A DNA stretch of 64,000 nucleotides from Balneola sp. (lineage in GTDB: Bacteria > Bacteroidota > Rhodothermia > Balneolales > Balneolaceae), in assembly GCA_002694685.1 (NCBI GenBank), contig NZMW01000004.1:740632-804631 (forward strand), given 5' to 3'. Both the position numbers and the translations under genes were made by a program. Shown in pieces: positions 27,042-35,912 of this stretch (the stretch's first letter is position 1; every line of letters starts with the position of its first letter). The notes under the pieces were generated by a model. The model was not told the origin of the DNA, made no database searches, and saw nothing but the letters and a program-made list of their open reading frames with translations.

Positions 27042-28754
27042 ATGTTTGATCACTATCCGAAATGGTCTCAGGAATTTGCTAGAAAATATCTAAGCAGAAC
27101 CATCAATCAATTTATTTTGCATGGTAATGTGCATGATTTGGTTTCCCTCAAAACAGATAAAGGGACTGAGTTTCACCGCCTGAAATCATTTCTATCAGAT
27201 GAATTTTTTGGAGCCCGTGATTTTGTGATTTTCTATGATCGTGCTTCGGGCATCTATTTTAGGGATAAAGAATCGCAAGCTGATTTTAATCAGGCGATAG
27301 CTGGCCGGGATAGTTTGGTGGGCACTGATTTTGCCAAGAAAATGCCGAAAGATCCGGTGCGGGTAATGTCTTTATTGGAGCAGTATTTCCGCCTTAGACT
27401 CGATCAAAAGAAAAGCGTGGCTCTCATTATTGACTACGCGGAGACCATTATCCCGATGAGCGATGCAGCCTCTACAGGAAATGAAGATCGTACGGCCATG
27501 GTGTATTTATCGCGCTGGGCGCATGATCCGATGTTTCTGGCTTCGGACTTTACCACGGTGATGATCACCGAAAATCTTGCTGATCTTAATAAGACTATTG
27601 TTCAGAATCCTTACACAACCGATATCAAAATTAGTATTCCGGGGGAAGAGGAGCGAAAAGCATTTATTGAATACGAAACCAAAGATGATGAATGGAAAAA
27701 GATTTCTGCGGTAAAGGCTGATATCATTGCTCAGCAAACGGCGGGTTTGAACTTCGTAAATATCCGAAGTGTGCTTTCGAATGCTCGTGAGAATGAAGAG
27801 AAAATCACTTTCGAAGGACTTTCAGAAACTAAGAAAGAACTTATTGAGGCGGAAGCTTATGGCTTGCTTGAGTTCGTAGAAACCGAATATTCCCTGGATA
27901 ATGTAGCCGGTCATAAACATGTGAAAAACCATCTAAGACAAGCTGTGAAGGCACTTAAAGCTGGTAGGCAAGACGTAATGCCGATGGGGTATCTGGTTTG
28001 TGGTCCGGTAGGAACCGGTAAGACTTTTCTCGTTACTTGTTTTGCCAGTGAAGTGGGTATTCCCATGGTGAAATTGAAGAACTTCCGAAGCCAATGGCAG
28101 GGAGTTACGGAAGGAAATCTCGAAAAGATTTTGTCGCTGCTTAAAGCGATGTCGCCGGTTGCGGTTATGATTGATGAAGCGGATGCTTATTTAGGAGACC
28201 GTGATGCCAGCGGAGACAGTGGAGTTTCCAGTCGGGTATTTTCTCAGATCGCCACATTTATGAGTGATACGTCTAACCGTGGTCGAATTGTATGGTTCTT
28301 GATGACAGCTCGACCTGACCTTATGCCTATCGATTTAAAGCGGCAGGGTAGGGCAGAGGAGCATTTGGCGCTATTCCCTCCTCATACCAATGAGGAACGA
28401 ATAGAGCTTTTTAATGTCATGAAGAAGAAAACCGGACTACAAATGACGGAGGAATATATACCGGCCGTTATCGAAGAGGGCTTTAAAACGTTTTCAGGAG
28501 CTGATATGGAAGCGGCATTAACAAGAGCAAAATTCCGAGCAGCGGCAGCAGGTCGCAAGAAAGTCACTCCCGAAATTCTGGACGCCGCATTGGCTGATTT
28601 CATTCCACCTACTTATCCGGAAGAAGTTGAGCTTCAGACATTAAGCGCGGTGATCGAATGTACATCTAAAGAACTTCTCCCCGAGCGCTATCGCGAAATG
28701 AACCGGGATGAAATTCTTTCAAAGATTGATGAGCTGAAATTTAGGGTGGGGTAA
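27042..28754 (+). CDS. Two-lobed AAA+ ATPase (Ycf46-like architecture)
   Basis: 570 residues. The C-terminal lobe is a canonical AAA+ module: Walker A GPVGTGKT (321-328), Walker B VMIDEAD (375-381), sensor 1 region LMTARPDLMP, arginine-containing RQGRAEEH, and a helical lid with FSGADMEAALTRAKFRA. The N-terminal 280 residues look like a degenerate AAA domain: no Walker A, but a Walker-B-like ALIIDYAE (127-134) and a VMITENLADLNKTI sensor-like strand. This degenerate-plus-active layout recalls Ycf46-type and spastin/Vps4-like ATPases. No membrane segment. Lying downstream of pspA, it is a candidate disassembly or remodelling ATPase for PspA filaments, which is inference only. Confidence 0.82.
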   Translation: MFDHYPKWSQEFARKYLSRTINQFILHGNVHDLVSLKTDKGTEFHRLKSFLSDEFFGARDFVIFYDRASGIYFRDKESQADFNQAIAGRDSLVGTDFAKKMPKDPVRVMSLLEQYFRLRLDQKKSVALIIDYAETIIPMSDAASTGNEDRTAMVYLSRWAHDPMFLASDFTTVMITENLADLNKTIVQNPYTTDIKISIPGEEERKAFIEYETKDDEWKKISAVKADIIAQQTAGLNFVNIRSVLSNARENEEKITFEGLSETKKELIEAEAYGLLEFVETEYSLDNVAGHKHVKNHLRQAVKALKAGRQDVMPMGYLVCGPVGTGKTFLVTCFASEVGIPMVKLKNFRSQWQGVTEGNLEKILSLLKAMSPVAVMIDEADAYLGDRDASGDSGVSSRVFSQIATFMSDTSNRGRIVWFLMTARPDLMPIDLKRQGRAEEHLALFPPHTNEERIELFNVMKKKTGLQMTEEYIPAVIEEGFKTFSGADMEAALTRAKFRAAAAGRKKVTPEILDAALADFIPPTYPEEVELQTLSAVIECTSKELLPERYREMNRDEILSKIDELKFRVG

Positions 28755-28761
28755 CGTCTCC

Positions 28762-28869
28762 GGCTATGAGTAGTTGCGTGGTTTAGCACTTAACTTTGCA
28801 AGTACACACTAAACTGAAAATCTGCAAGGATTTTCAGAAGTAGGCGAGAACAAGCAATTACTTATAGCC
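28762..28869. repeat. Fold-back repeat element with imperfect terminal inverted repeats
   Basis: A 108-base element with 16-base ends GGCTATGAGTAGTTGC (28762-28777) and GCAATTACTTATAGCC (28854-28869), complementary at 14 of 16 positions, and an internal perfect 9-bp hairpin CTGAAAATC-N6-GATTTTCAG (28814-28837). It begins eight bases after the AAA+ stop and ends inside a truncated DUF6090 copy. Size and double-hairpin layout are like an integron attC site, but the GTTRRRY/RYYYAAC cores are not matched. Confidence 0.65.
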
Positions 28870-28909
28870 ATTGTTGTGCTTTCGTTATTTTTCTAAAGAA
28901 TTTAATCAT
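28862..28909 (-). pseudogene. Truncated second copy of the DUF6090 gene (N-terminal remnant)
   Basis: On the minus strand ATG 28909 starts MIKFFRKIT, nearly identical to the N-terminus of the intact DUF6090 protein upstream (MIKFFRTIRK), then reaches a stop after 15 codons on entering the fold-back element. Its ATG overlaps the stop of the intact gene (GATGATTAA), as expected of a tandem, translationally coupled paralogue whose body has been lost. Confidence 0.65.
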
Positions 28910-29669
28910 CTTTTATTGATAAGGTTGTAGCTATCCGAGGTCTATCACCGAGTTTTTCATTGATCAGATTGATCATTTCAACGGTTGATTCTAACTGTAA
29001 TTCGGTAATATCCTTAATAGCTTCTGAAAACTCCTTACGACCTGATAATTGGCTATTGATCGTAAATCGAAGTTCAGGATTAATTGAATAATCCTGCTGA
29101 ATACTACCATCTGGGTTTTGTCCAAATTTCATTCCATTATTTGACACGAAAACACCATAAATACTGTCGATTAGAAATAGATTGTTGTTTGTGATTACTG
29201 CCGTAAGATAATCCAGCTGTTGATAGTATCTAATGAGTTCATTTTTAAGCTCTTTGTCTTTAATGAGTACAATATTACCGGTTGATTCCAGATTGTTGAA
29301 GGTACCTTTATTTGCAATAAAGGTACGACGAGTTGTAAGTTCAAATAATAAAGGTGCTATATCCGAAGGAGAGGGAATTGGTTCTTGCATAAACATTAAA
29401 ATACTATCTGCCTTGGCAATCATTTCGGATTCATTGGCTAATTGCCCATCTATGATCTCCTTTTGTATTTCAAGGTCTTCGCGAAGGTTTTCCAAAGAAA
29501 TTCGAAGCAGTTCTTTATCTTGAACACTCTGGTTCCAGTTACCGATTTGTACAGCGATGATGATACCGATCACAACGAGGAGTATCTCACCCACAGCATA
29601 CAGGGCATACTTACCAACTTTGCTATCAGCAATGAGGTTCTTACGAATGGTTCTAAAGAATTTAATCAT
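28902..29669 (-). CDS. DUF6090 family membrane protein
   Basis: 255 residues. The N-terminus MIKFFRTIRKNLI followed by KVGKYALYAVGEILLVVIGIIIAVQIGNWNQ is the hallmark of DUF6090 proteins of Bacteroidota/Balneolota: a basic start, one membrane helix (about residues 20-45), then a helical extracytoplasmic domain with many Glu/Lys residues. The function of the family is unknown; members often occur in tandem. A start overlapping this gene's stop encodes only the first residues of a second copy, so the tandem has been cut back. ATG 29669 also matches the family start exactly. No other gene shares its transcript. Confidence 0.85.
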   Translation of the reverse strand: MIKFFRTIRKNLIADSKVGKYALYAVGEILLVVIGIIIAVQIGNWNQSVQDKELLRISLENLREDLEIQKEIIDGQLANESEMIAKADSILMFMQEPIPSPSDIAPLLFELTTRRTFIANKGTFNNLESTGNIVLIKDKELKNELIRYYQQLDYLTAVITNNNLFLIDSIYGVFVSNNGMKFGQNPDGSIQQDYSINPELRFTINSQLSGRKEFSEAIKDITELQLESTVEMINLINEKLGDRPRIATTLSIKDD

Positions 29670-29844
29670 TAGTTAGTTGTATCTGATAATGAAGCACAAC
29701 ATCGGCATATCGCCAGTGCTGATGAGGTTATCCATGCTTTGTATGCACGTTAGATGGATGTTATTCTAAAAATATTGAGGATAAAATGAAGAAATCAGAT
29801 TTAGTATCAAAGTACGAACATCAACTTACCTCACTTGATCAACA

Positions 29845-30942
29845 TCAATCCCCAAAAGAAATACCAACCCCTTTAGCTGCTTGAACCAAAAAACTATTGG
29901 GGTCGACAAGGTTTTGTCCCTTGGTCGCTTCTGATAATGGGACTGAAACTATATCATGATCCTGGAAGGCAACCATTTCCCCGTATTTCCCCTGAATAAC
30001 CATTTCCATGGCCTTCGCGCCAAACTGAGTAGCTAATACCCGGTCGAAGGCGATTGGAGTACCACCACGCTGTAAGTGACCAAGCACCATTTCACGTATA
30101 TCATGTTTAAAACCGGCATCTTTGAGCTGAGCCGAAAGTTGATAGGCTACACCGCCAAACCGAACATTTTTATAGCCCACTTCTTCACTCTCCCGCGAAA
30201 CAGTGGTTCCTTCTTTTGGTTTGGCTCCTTCCGCAATCACTATAATGGCAAAACCTTTGCCGCCTGCACTGTAGCGGTCGTGTAATTTCTCGAGTACTTT
30301 ATCGATATCGTAGGGGATTTCAGGGATAAGGCAAACTTCTGCTCCGCCGCCTAAAGCTGCATGCAGGGCAATCCAGCCGGCGTTGCGTCCCATTACTTCA
30401 AGTATCATAAGCCGGTGGTGACTTTCGGCTGTGGTAACCAATTTATCAACGGCATCAGTAGCAATATCTACGGCAGTCTGGAAACCAAAGGTGTAGTCGG
30501 TACAGGCCAGGTCATTGTCAATTGTTTTAGGAACACCAATTACATTCAGTCCTTTTTCATGCAGAGCCTGGCTGATTCTCTGAGAACCGTCACCGCCGAT
30601 GTTTATGACTACTTCAAATCCTTCATCCTTTAGATAGGAGATCATTTCATCAGAGCGATCTTCAGTGGTCCAGGAGCCGTCGCTTTTTTCAACCGGCCAG
30701 CTAAAAGGTCCGCCCTTATTTGTGGTTTGAAGGATGGTGCCACCTTTGGCATGAATACCGGCCACACGTTCGTTATCTAGCTTTATAATCTCTTTTGGAG
30801 TTCGTAAAACACCATTGAAGGCTTCTTTACTTCCATAAACTTCCCAATCTTGAGTTCTTCCTGCACGCTTTACAATAGCTCTGATAACCGCGTTTAATCC
30901 GGGGCAGTCTCCGCCGCCTGTAGTAACTAATACCTTCTTCAT
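29845..30942 (-). CDS. 6-phosphofructokinase (mixed ATP/PPi signature)
   Basis: Phosphorylates fructose 6-phosphate in glycolysis. 365 residues, longer than E. coli PfkA (320) and like the group often called PFK group III. Motifs: TTGGGDCPGLNAVIRA, NIGGDGSQ (Gly119 at the position of E. coli Gly104, favouring ATP), PKTIDND (Lys139 at the position of Gly124, a residue usual in PPi-dependent enzymes), catalytic Asp142, and MGRNAGWIALHAAL. Donor specificity is therefore uncertain. ATG 30942. It stands alone between DUF6090 and the CE15-type esterase, with a 66-base gap to the latter's end. Confidence 0.93.
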   Translation of the reverse strand: MKKVLVTTGGGDCPGLNAVIRAIVKRAGRTQDWEVYGSKEAFNGVLRTPKEIIKLDNERVAGIHAKGGTILQTTNKGGPFSWPVEKSDGSWTTEDRSDEMISYLKDEGFEVVINIGGDGSQRISQALHEKGLNVIGVPKTIDNDLACTDYTFGFQTAVDIATDAVDKLVTTAESHHRLMILEVMGRNAGWIALHAALGGGAEVCLIPEIPYDIDKVLEKLHDRYSAGGKGFAIIVIAEGAKPKEGTTVSRESEEVGYKNVRFGGVAYQLSAQLKDAGFKHDIREMVLGHLQRGGTPIAFDRVLATQFGAKAMEMVIQGKYGEMVAFQDHDIVSVPLSEATKGQNLVDPNSFLVQAAKGVGISFGD

Positions 30943-31008
30943 AGTGAATTATTTTTTATTAAAAAACTTATTTGAGTTGATCTAGAACTAGCTTTTAGAA
31001 CAGATTTG

Positions 31009-32568
31009 TTAATTACCCCAGCCTCTTGCTTTCATTTCATAACCCAATTTTTTGCTAGCCCATGGAATAAAATGTTGGAAATTAGGAGCATCAGTATGGC
31101 CTCCGATATGTTGGCGCCAGGCAAGCTCGCCATCCATTAATTCAGTTTGTGGCTCCGGCATATCTTCATTCATATAGTCATTGGACTTACCAAGTCCTTC
31201 GGCTCCCAATAAGGTGAAAGCAGGTTGTGCAGCGATCGTTGCCATATAACTTCCTGTTTGATCAAGCCATAATGCATCGCCTTGTTCAGGTATTCCATAG
31301 CTTATAAAAGTGAGTCTTGGAGCAGCAAGAGCTATAAGCTGATGAGAATCAACGGGCAGATCACATCCGGTTTTCTTTCCAAAATCAGATTCCTCTGTTC
31401 CGTACTTGAGGTAGTTACCGGCCATCCAGTGATATTCACCTGATCCTGTAATACTTTCAACTGCTTCACCAAACACACGACGATGCAGGGTAGCACCTCC
31501 TTTACCAGAAGAACCAATCAATCCTACTGCGAAGCGTTCCTCAAAGGCAAGAGTAACCAATGCTGCTTTTCCGTATCTGGATACACCTTCGATGCCAACT
31601 TTTGAAGCATCCACCAGTGTGTCTGTTTCCAGGTAATCGAGTCCGCGAGCAGCGCCCCAGGCCCATGCTCTTAAAGATCCCCATTGTTCGGGAGTGCGGG
31701 GCTGACCTTTGTTTGTCAAGCCAATGATTCCCCGTGTTAACCCGGCACCGTTATCAGCTTGAATGCTGGAAGGACTTATTGTCGCATAACCCCATCCGGC
31801 CGCTAACAATTGTTCAGTTCGTGGGGAATCTCCATTAACAGTAGGGGCGAACCAATTTGGACCGCTTTGTCCTGCTTGTATAGGTTGATAGGCCGGATAC
31901 TTTTCAAACATCTTCTTCATTTCAGGATCATTTTTAATCATCATGTCCTTAAAAGAATCATTGATTTGCTCGAGGTCATCTTTATTCGGTTGAGCCGGAG
32001 CCGGAAATTCCGGTTGACCAAACATCATCAAAACAGGAACCGGGCCTTCCACATGTGTTGGAACTACAACCATCATCTCGATTTCCACATCAATGAGTGG
32101 ATAGTTACTGTTATCTACAAATCCGGTTACTTTTTTGGCCACCACAGGAATTCGCCCAACCCATTCATTATCTGTAATTTCGACTTCCCAGTTTACTTTG
32201 GGTACGTTGTCCGGAATACGACCATAAACTTCACGATCGAAACTTTCGATCAATTCCGGTCTGCGTTGATTCCACCACATTGAAGAGTTTGTTACTTGTT
32301 TGCCATCTTCTGTGATCATGAGTGCCGGAAGTTCAGGGCAGGGGTTTGCCTTAGCTTCGTCATAATTAGCCGCATTGGGAGCGGAAGGGTTTCCGCTTGG
32401 GCCGTGTCTTAATTCACTGATCCCAAGCTGTTTCATCATGTTCGCATGATCCTCCTGAGTAGAAAAAGTAGTGAGTGGAAGATATTTAGAGGTATCAACA
32501 GGGGCGTTCTGGGCTATTAACTGGTTAACTGAAAAAAGGAACAACAGCGAAAGGCAGAAATATTTCAT
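31009..32568 (-). CDS. Secreted CE15-type glucuronoyl esterase-like hydrolase
   Basis: 519 residues with a signal peptide (about 1-20, ending LIAQ). The alpha/beta-hydrolase domain has the nucleophile motif GVSRYGKAAL with Ser330, matching the G-x-S-R-x-G-K motif of carbohydrate esterase family 15, and a His-rich end (WRQHIGGHTDAPNFQHF, 485-501) that supplies the catalytic His. Family members cut the ester between lignin and glucuronic acid in xylan, or related uronate esters from algal or plant material. The motif has Val where the fungal enzymes have Cys. ATG 32568. Its neighbours do not form a polysaccharide utilisation locus. Confidence 0.85.
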   Translation of the reverse strand: MKYFCLSLLFLFSVNQLIAQNAPVDTSKYLPLTTFSTQEDHANMMKQLGISELRHGPSGNPSAPNAANYDEAKANPCPELPALMITEDGKQVTNSSMWWNQRRPELIESFDREVYGRIPDNVPKVNWEVEITDNEWVGRIPVVAKKVTGFVDNSNYPLIDVEIEMMVVVPTHVEGPVPVLMMFGQPEFPAPAQPNKDDLEQINDSFKDMMIKNDPEMKKMFEKYPAYQPIQAGQSGPNWFAPTVNGDSPRTEQLLAAGWGYATISPSSIQADNGAGLTRGIIGLTNKGQPRTPEQWGSLRAWAWGAARGLDYLETDTLVDASKVGIEGVSRYGKAALVTLAFEERFAVGLIGSSGKGGATLHRRVFGEAVESITGSGEYHWMAGNYLKYGTEESDFGKKTGCDLPVDSHQLIALAAPRLTFISYGIPEQGDALWLDQTGSYMATIAAQPAFTLLGAEGLGKSNDYMNEDMPEPQTELMDGELAWRQHIGGHTDAPNFQHFIPWASKKLGYEMKARGWGN

Positions 32569-32695
32569 TACAATAGGCTAAGTTTTCGAACGTAAGTGGA
32601 TGAGTAAAATCACAACGTGATTGAATTAACAATTTGAGCAGATAAAAACCAATTTTTTACCTACACTCTATCAAACTTATATCAAAATCGGAGTC

Positions 32696-33457
32696 ATGCG
32701 AAAATTAACCCTCTCTTTTTTACTCATTGCAATTGCTGTACCTACAATGGTTAGTGCACAACCTCAATTCAAAGCATTATTGTTTACGAAAACAGCAGGG
32801 TGGCATCATGAATCTATTAATGAAGGAGTAGATGGGATACGGAAACTCGCAGACCGTCATCAATTTCAGGTTGACTGGCAAGAACAAGCCAACCGAATTA
32901 GTAGTGAAAACCTTAAACAGTATGATGTAATTATTTTTCTGAGCACTACCGGTGATATTCTGAATGAGGAGCAACAAAAGGCGATGGAAGAGTTTATTCA
33001 ATCCGGGAAAGGATTTGTAGGAATTCATGCGGCCTCTGATACCGAATATGAGTGGGAGTGGTATACACAGCTGGTGGGGCGGATGTTTGAAATTCATCCC
33101 GCTAACCAAACAACAAGAGTAACGGTCTTAGATTCCAGTTTTCCCGGGATGGAGCGGATGCCTGAGTCTTACCTATGGACCGACGAGCTCTATGAATTCG
33201 GGGAAGAGAAGGTAGAGGGCTTGAATTACCTCATGACAATAGACGAATCTTACTATGAGGTGCAGCCAGCTTGGGGAGATAAGAAGACGGAAGGAATGGG
33301 TGACTTCCATCCGGTGGCTTGGTATCATGAGTTTGATGGAGGGCGATCTTTTTATACCGCTTTTGGTCACATGCCTCAAACCTACTCGGATAATATGTTT
33401 CTGGAACATATCTATGGCGGAATTTACTGGGCCGCTACAGGAAAGGGCATAGAATAG
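32696..33457 (+). CDS. Secreted ThuA domain protein
   Basis: 253 residues with a signal peptide (about 1-21, ending VSAQ). The whole mature part is one ThuA (trehalose utilisation) domain with a glutamine-amidotransferase-like flavodoxin fold: LLFTKTAGWHHESI, a GKGFVGIHAASDTEYEWEWYTQLVGRMFEIHPANQ block, and HPVAWYHEFDGGRSFYTAFGHMPQTYSD. The family is widespread in secreted form in this phylum, often beside glycoside hydrolases, and the biochemical role is unknown. The gene is divergent from the CE15-type esterase and separated by 127 bases, so shared regulation around sugar-ester use is possible. Confidence 0.92.
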   Translation: MRKLTLSFLLIAIAVPTMVSAQPQFKALLFTKTAGWHHESINEGVDGIRKLADRHQFQVDWQEQANRISSENLKQYDVIIFLSTTGDILNEEQQKAMEEFIQSGKGFVGIHAASDTEYEWEWYTQLVGRMFEIHPANQTTRVTVLDSSFPGMERMPESYLWTDELYEFGEEKVEGLNYLMTIDESYYEVQPAWGDKKTEGMGDFHPVAWYHEFDGGRSFYTAFGHMPQTYSDNMFLEHIYGGIYWAATGKGIE

Positions 33458-33532
33458 CCTTAATCTACAAGCTGAACGATTACTGACTTAGATCTTTTTT
33501 TCTTTACTGAAGTTAAATCAAATAAGAAAAAA

Positions 33533-34180
33533 ATGAATGTATTGGTAATTGGTGCTAATGGACAAATTGGAAAAAAATTAGTTCATCAGCTTAAAGAAAA
33601 GGGTCATCAGCCCAAGGCGATGATTCGCAAGAAAGAGCAAATCGATCAGTTTGAAAAGAATGGAATTGATACGGTTTTAGCTGATCTGGAAGAAGACATT
33701 AGCCATGCTTTTGAAGGTGTGGATGCCGTCGTATTTACAGCAGGTTCCGGAGGGAATACCCCAAAATCACAAACAAAAGTGATAGATCGGGATGGTGCAA
33801 TCAAGGCAATAGATGAAACTAAGAAGTCGGGAGCAGATCGGTTTATAATGGTTAGTGCCCTGAAAGCCAATCGAGATGAAAATACATGGTCCAAGCCTAT
33901 GGAACATTATTATGAGGCTAAAGCCAAAGCAGATGAGTACCTCCGAAATACAGACCTGAATTATACAGTACTGATGCCCGGTCGGCTAACAAATAAGGAA
34001 GGAAATTCACAAGTAATACTACAGGAAAGAATTGATCCTATTCAGGATGAAACCATTACCCGTTCGGATGTAGCTTCTGTGATTACTGAAATCATGGAAG
34101 AGAAGGCTACTTTTAGGAAGAGCTTAGAACTTCTTCAAGGCGAAGACACAATTAAGAAGGCTATCGAAAAGTTGGGGTAA
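33533..34180 (+). CDS. NAD(P)-binding atypical SDR protein (YwnB/YhfK-like)
   Basis: 215 residues. The N-terminal Rossmann motif is VIGANGQIGKKLV and the NAD(P)-dependent SDR_a5-type features follow: VVFTAGSGG, DRDGAIKAIDETKKSGADRFIMVSAL and YYEAKAKADEYLRNTDLNYTVLMPGRLTN. The YxxxK dyad of classical SDRs is represented by Tyr in HYYEAKAKAD. Such proteins are NAD(P)H-dependent reductases or redox sensors of unknown substrate. ATG 33533. A strong terminator follows eight bases after the stop. Confidence 0.88.
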   Translation: MNVLVIGANGQIGKKLVHQLKEKGHQPKAMIRKKEQIDQFEKNGIDTVLADLEEDISHAFEGVDAVVFTAGSGGNTPKSQTKVIDRDGAIKAIDETKKSGADRFIMVSALKANRDENTWSKPMEHYYEAKAKADEYLRNTDLNYTVLMPGRLTNKEGNSQVILQERIDPIQDETITRSDVASVITEIMEEKATFRKSLELLQGEDTIKKAIEKLG

Positions 34181-34186
34181 AAAAAT

Positions 34187-34216
34187 AGCCCCGAATATGG
34201 ATCGATATCCGGGGCT
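34187..34216. terminator. Bidirectional terminator between convergent genes
   Basis: Stem AGCCCCGAATAT (34187-34198) pairs with ATATCCGGGGCT (34205-34216), one mismatch, six-base loop, with A-rich sequence to the left and TTTAA to the right. It sits between the convergent NAD(P)-binding protein and azurin genes and can serve both. Confidence 0.85.
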
Positions 34217-34243
34217 TTAAATAGAATAAGCAGTTAGCGAAAC

Positions 34244-34684
34244 TTACTCTACGATAAATTTACCTTTCATTAGGGCATAGTGTCCTGGAAAGCTACAAAT
34301 GAAATCGTAAGTTCCGGCTTCAGGTGCAGTAAACTCTATAGTTGTTTCCTGACCACCACCAATTAATTCAGTAGTAGCAATAACCTGATCTGAGCCTTCA
34401 GGAACATATCCGTTATCTTTGAATTTGGCAGCAGCAGCACCAAATTTTTGAATGTCTGTGCCTTCCGTTAGAAGTACCCAGTTATGTCCCATAGCAGCAG
34501 CTGGTAATTTCCCAACGTGCTTTAAAGTTAATACGACTGTTTGGCCAGCCTCTACTTTGATTTCATCCATGTTAAATTGCATTCGGTCGTTACCTTCGAT
34601 GGTGATTTCGACCTTATCCTGAGCTTGTGCCAGGTTGGTGAAAGCAAGAGCAAAAATAGCCAGTAAAGAAAATAATGTTCTCAT
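34244..34684 (-). CDS. Azurin (blue copper protein)
   Basis: Periplasmic type 1 copper electron carrier. From ATG 34684 it has 146 residues with a signal peptide ending AQAQ near residue 22; an in-frame ATG at 34717 would prefix the signal peptide with polar residues and is unlikely. All copper ligands are present: H67 in MGHNWVL, then C130, H135 and M139 in CSFPGHYALMKG. The paired Cys of classical azurins (near residue 3 of the mature form) is not obvious. It probably shuttles electrons to a terminal oxidase or reductase. It is monocistronic. Confidence 0.93.
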   Translation of the reverse strand: MRTLFSLLAIFALAFTNLAQAQDKVEITIEGNDRMQFNMDEIKVEAGQTVVLTLKHVGKLPAAAMGHNWVLLTEGTDIQKFGAAAAKFKDNGYVPEGSDQVIATTELIGGGQETTIEFTAPEAGTYDFICSFPGHYALMKGKFIVE

Positions 34685-34842
34685 AGTGATATATGTATTT
34701 GAAATTTGCGGTGCCATACTTTTGGCCTCCGACCTGTTTTATTCGTTGAAATTAAACTATCCTTTTAATGTGAATATTTTGTGAAGTTAAATAGAAAAGT
34801 TTTTACTGTAAGTACAACTCGGAATAACAAAGAATTAGGCAG

Positions 34843-35808
34843 ATGAAAAAGGTGAATTGGGGCGTATTGAGCACAGCTAATATTGGGATTAAACATGTGA
34901 TTCCTGCTATGCAGAAAGGGACATTTTCGAGCGTAGAAGGGATAGCTTCAAGAAGTGAGGTTAAGGCTAAAGAGGCAGCTGATAAGCTTGGTATCTCTAA
35001 GTATTATGGCTCTTATGAAGAATTATTAGCGGATGAAGAAATCGATGCTATTTATAATCCCTTACCTAATCATCTGCATGTGCCATTGACTTTGAAAGCT
35101 TTGGAGGCAGGCAAACATGTTCTTTGTGAGAAGCCGATTGCTATGGATGCTAAAGAAGCACAGGAATTACTTCAGGCCACTAAGAAGTACCCTGATCTTA
35201 AAGTAATGGAAGCCTTTATGTACCGGTTTCATCCGCAATGGGAACTGGTCAAAACATGGATTAAAAACGGGGAAATAGGAAAGATTCAAACCATTCATTC
35301 CATATTTACTTATTACAATGATGATCCGGACAATATTAGGAATAAAGCTGATGTCGGCGGTGGAGGCTTGATGGATATTGGCTGCTATAATATTTCTGCG
35401 TCCCGATATTTGTTTGAAGAAGAGCCCGTCGATGTAATGGGCGAAGTTAAACTGGATCCGGATTTTGGGGTAGATGTTTTGACTTCAGGAATCTTAAAAT
35501 TCCCCAGCGGAACAGCAACATTTACTTGTTCAACGCAGGCAAGTCCTGAGCAACAGCTTACCGTATTTGGAACAGAAGGATTAATCAGAATGGAAATTCC
35601 TTTCAATCCACTTGAAGACAACTCCGAGGTAACGCTTAAAAAGAATGGAGAAATCATTAAGCAGGAAGACACTCAGGCCAACCAATATACGCTGCAAGGG
35701 GACGCTTTCTCCAAAGCTATTCTAAATGACACCCCGGTACCGACTCCTATAGAGGATGCAGTTGCAAATATGAAAGTAATTGACGCGCTTCTTTCAGGCT
35801 CCTCTTAA
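34843..35808 (+). CDS. Gfo/Idh/MocA family NAD(P)-dependent oxidoreductase
   Basis: 321 residues. The Rossmann loop is GVLSTANIGIKHVIPAM, then IYNPLPNHLHVPLTLKALEAGKHVLCEKPIAM with the conserved Glu-Lys-Pro, MEAFMYRFHPQW, and GGGGLMDIGCYNISASRYLF containing the active-site Asp and Tyr. This combination fits the dehydrogenase subgroup close to dihydrodiol/xylose dehydrogenases and glucose-fructose oxidoreductase. The substrate cannot be told. It shares no operon with the other oxidoreductase at 15.1 kb. ATG 34843 follows a TTAGGCAG stretch. Confidence 0.91.
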   Translation: MKKVNWGVLSTANIGIKHVIPAMQKGTFSSVEGIASRSEVKAKEAADKLGISKYYGSYEELLADEEIDAIYNPLPNHLHVPLTLKALEAGKHVLCEKPIAMDAKEAQELLQATKKYPDLKVMEAFMYRFHPQWELVKTWIKNGEIGKIQTIHSIFTYYNDDPDNIRNKADVGGGGLMDIGCYNISASRYLFEEEPVDVMGEVKLDPDFGVDVLTSGILKFPSGTATFTCSTQASPEQQLTVFGTEGLIRMEIPFNPLEDNSEVTLKKNGEIIKQEDTQANQYTLQGDAFSKAILNDTPVPTPIEDAVANMKVIDALLSGSS

Positions 35809-35912
35809 ATTTTGTTACTCAGAAACCGGAATAACTAATCTGATATAATCTACTCTATCCCATTGTTTTGTATGAGATAGGTATGTCATAGAATTTGCCA
35901 ACTATAAAGTTT

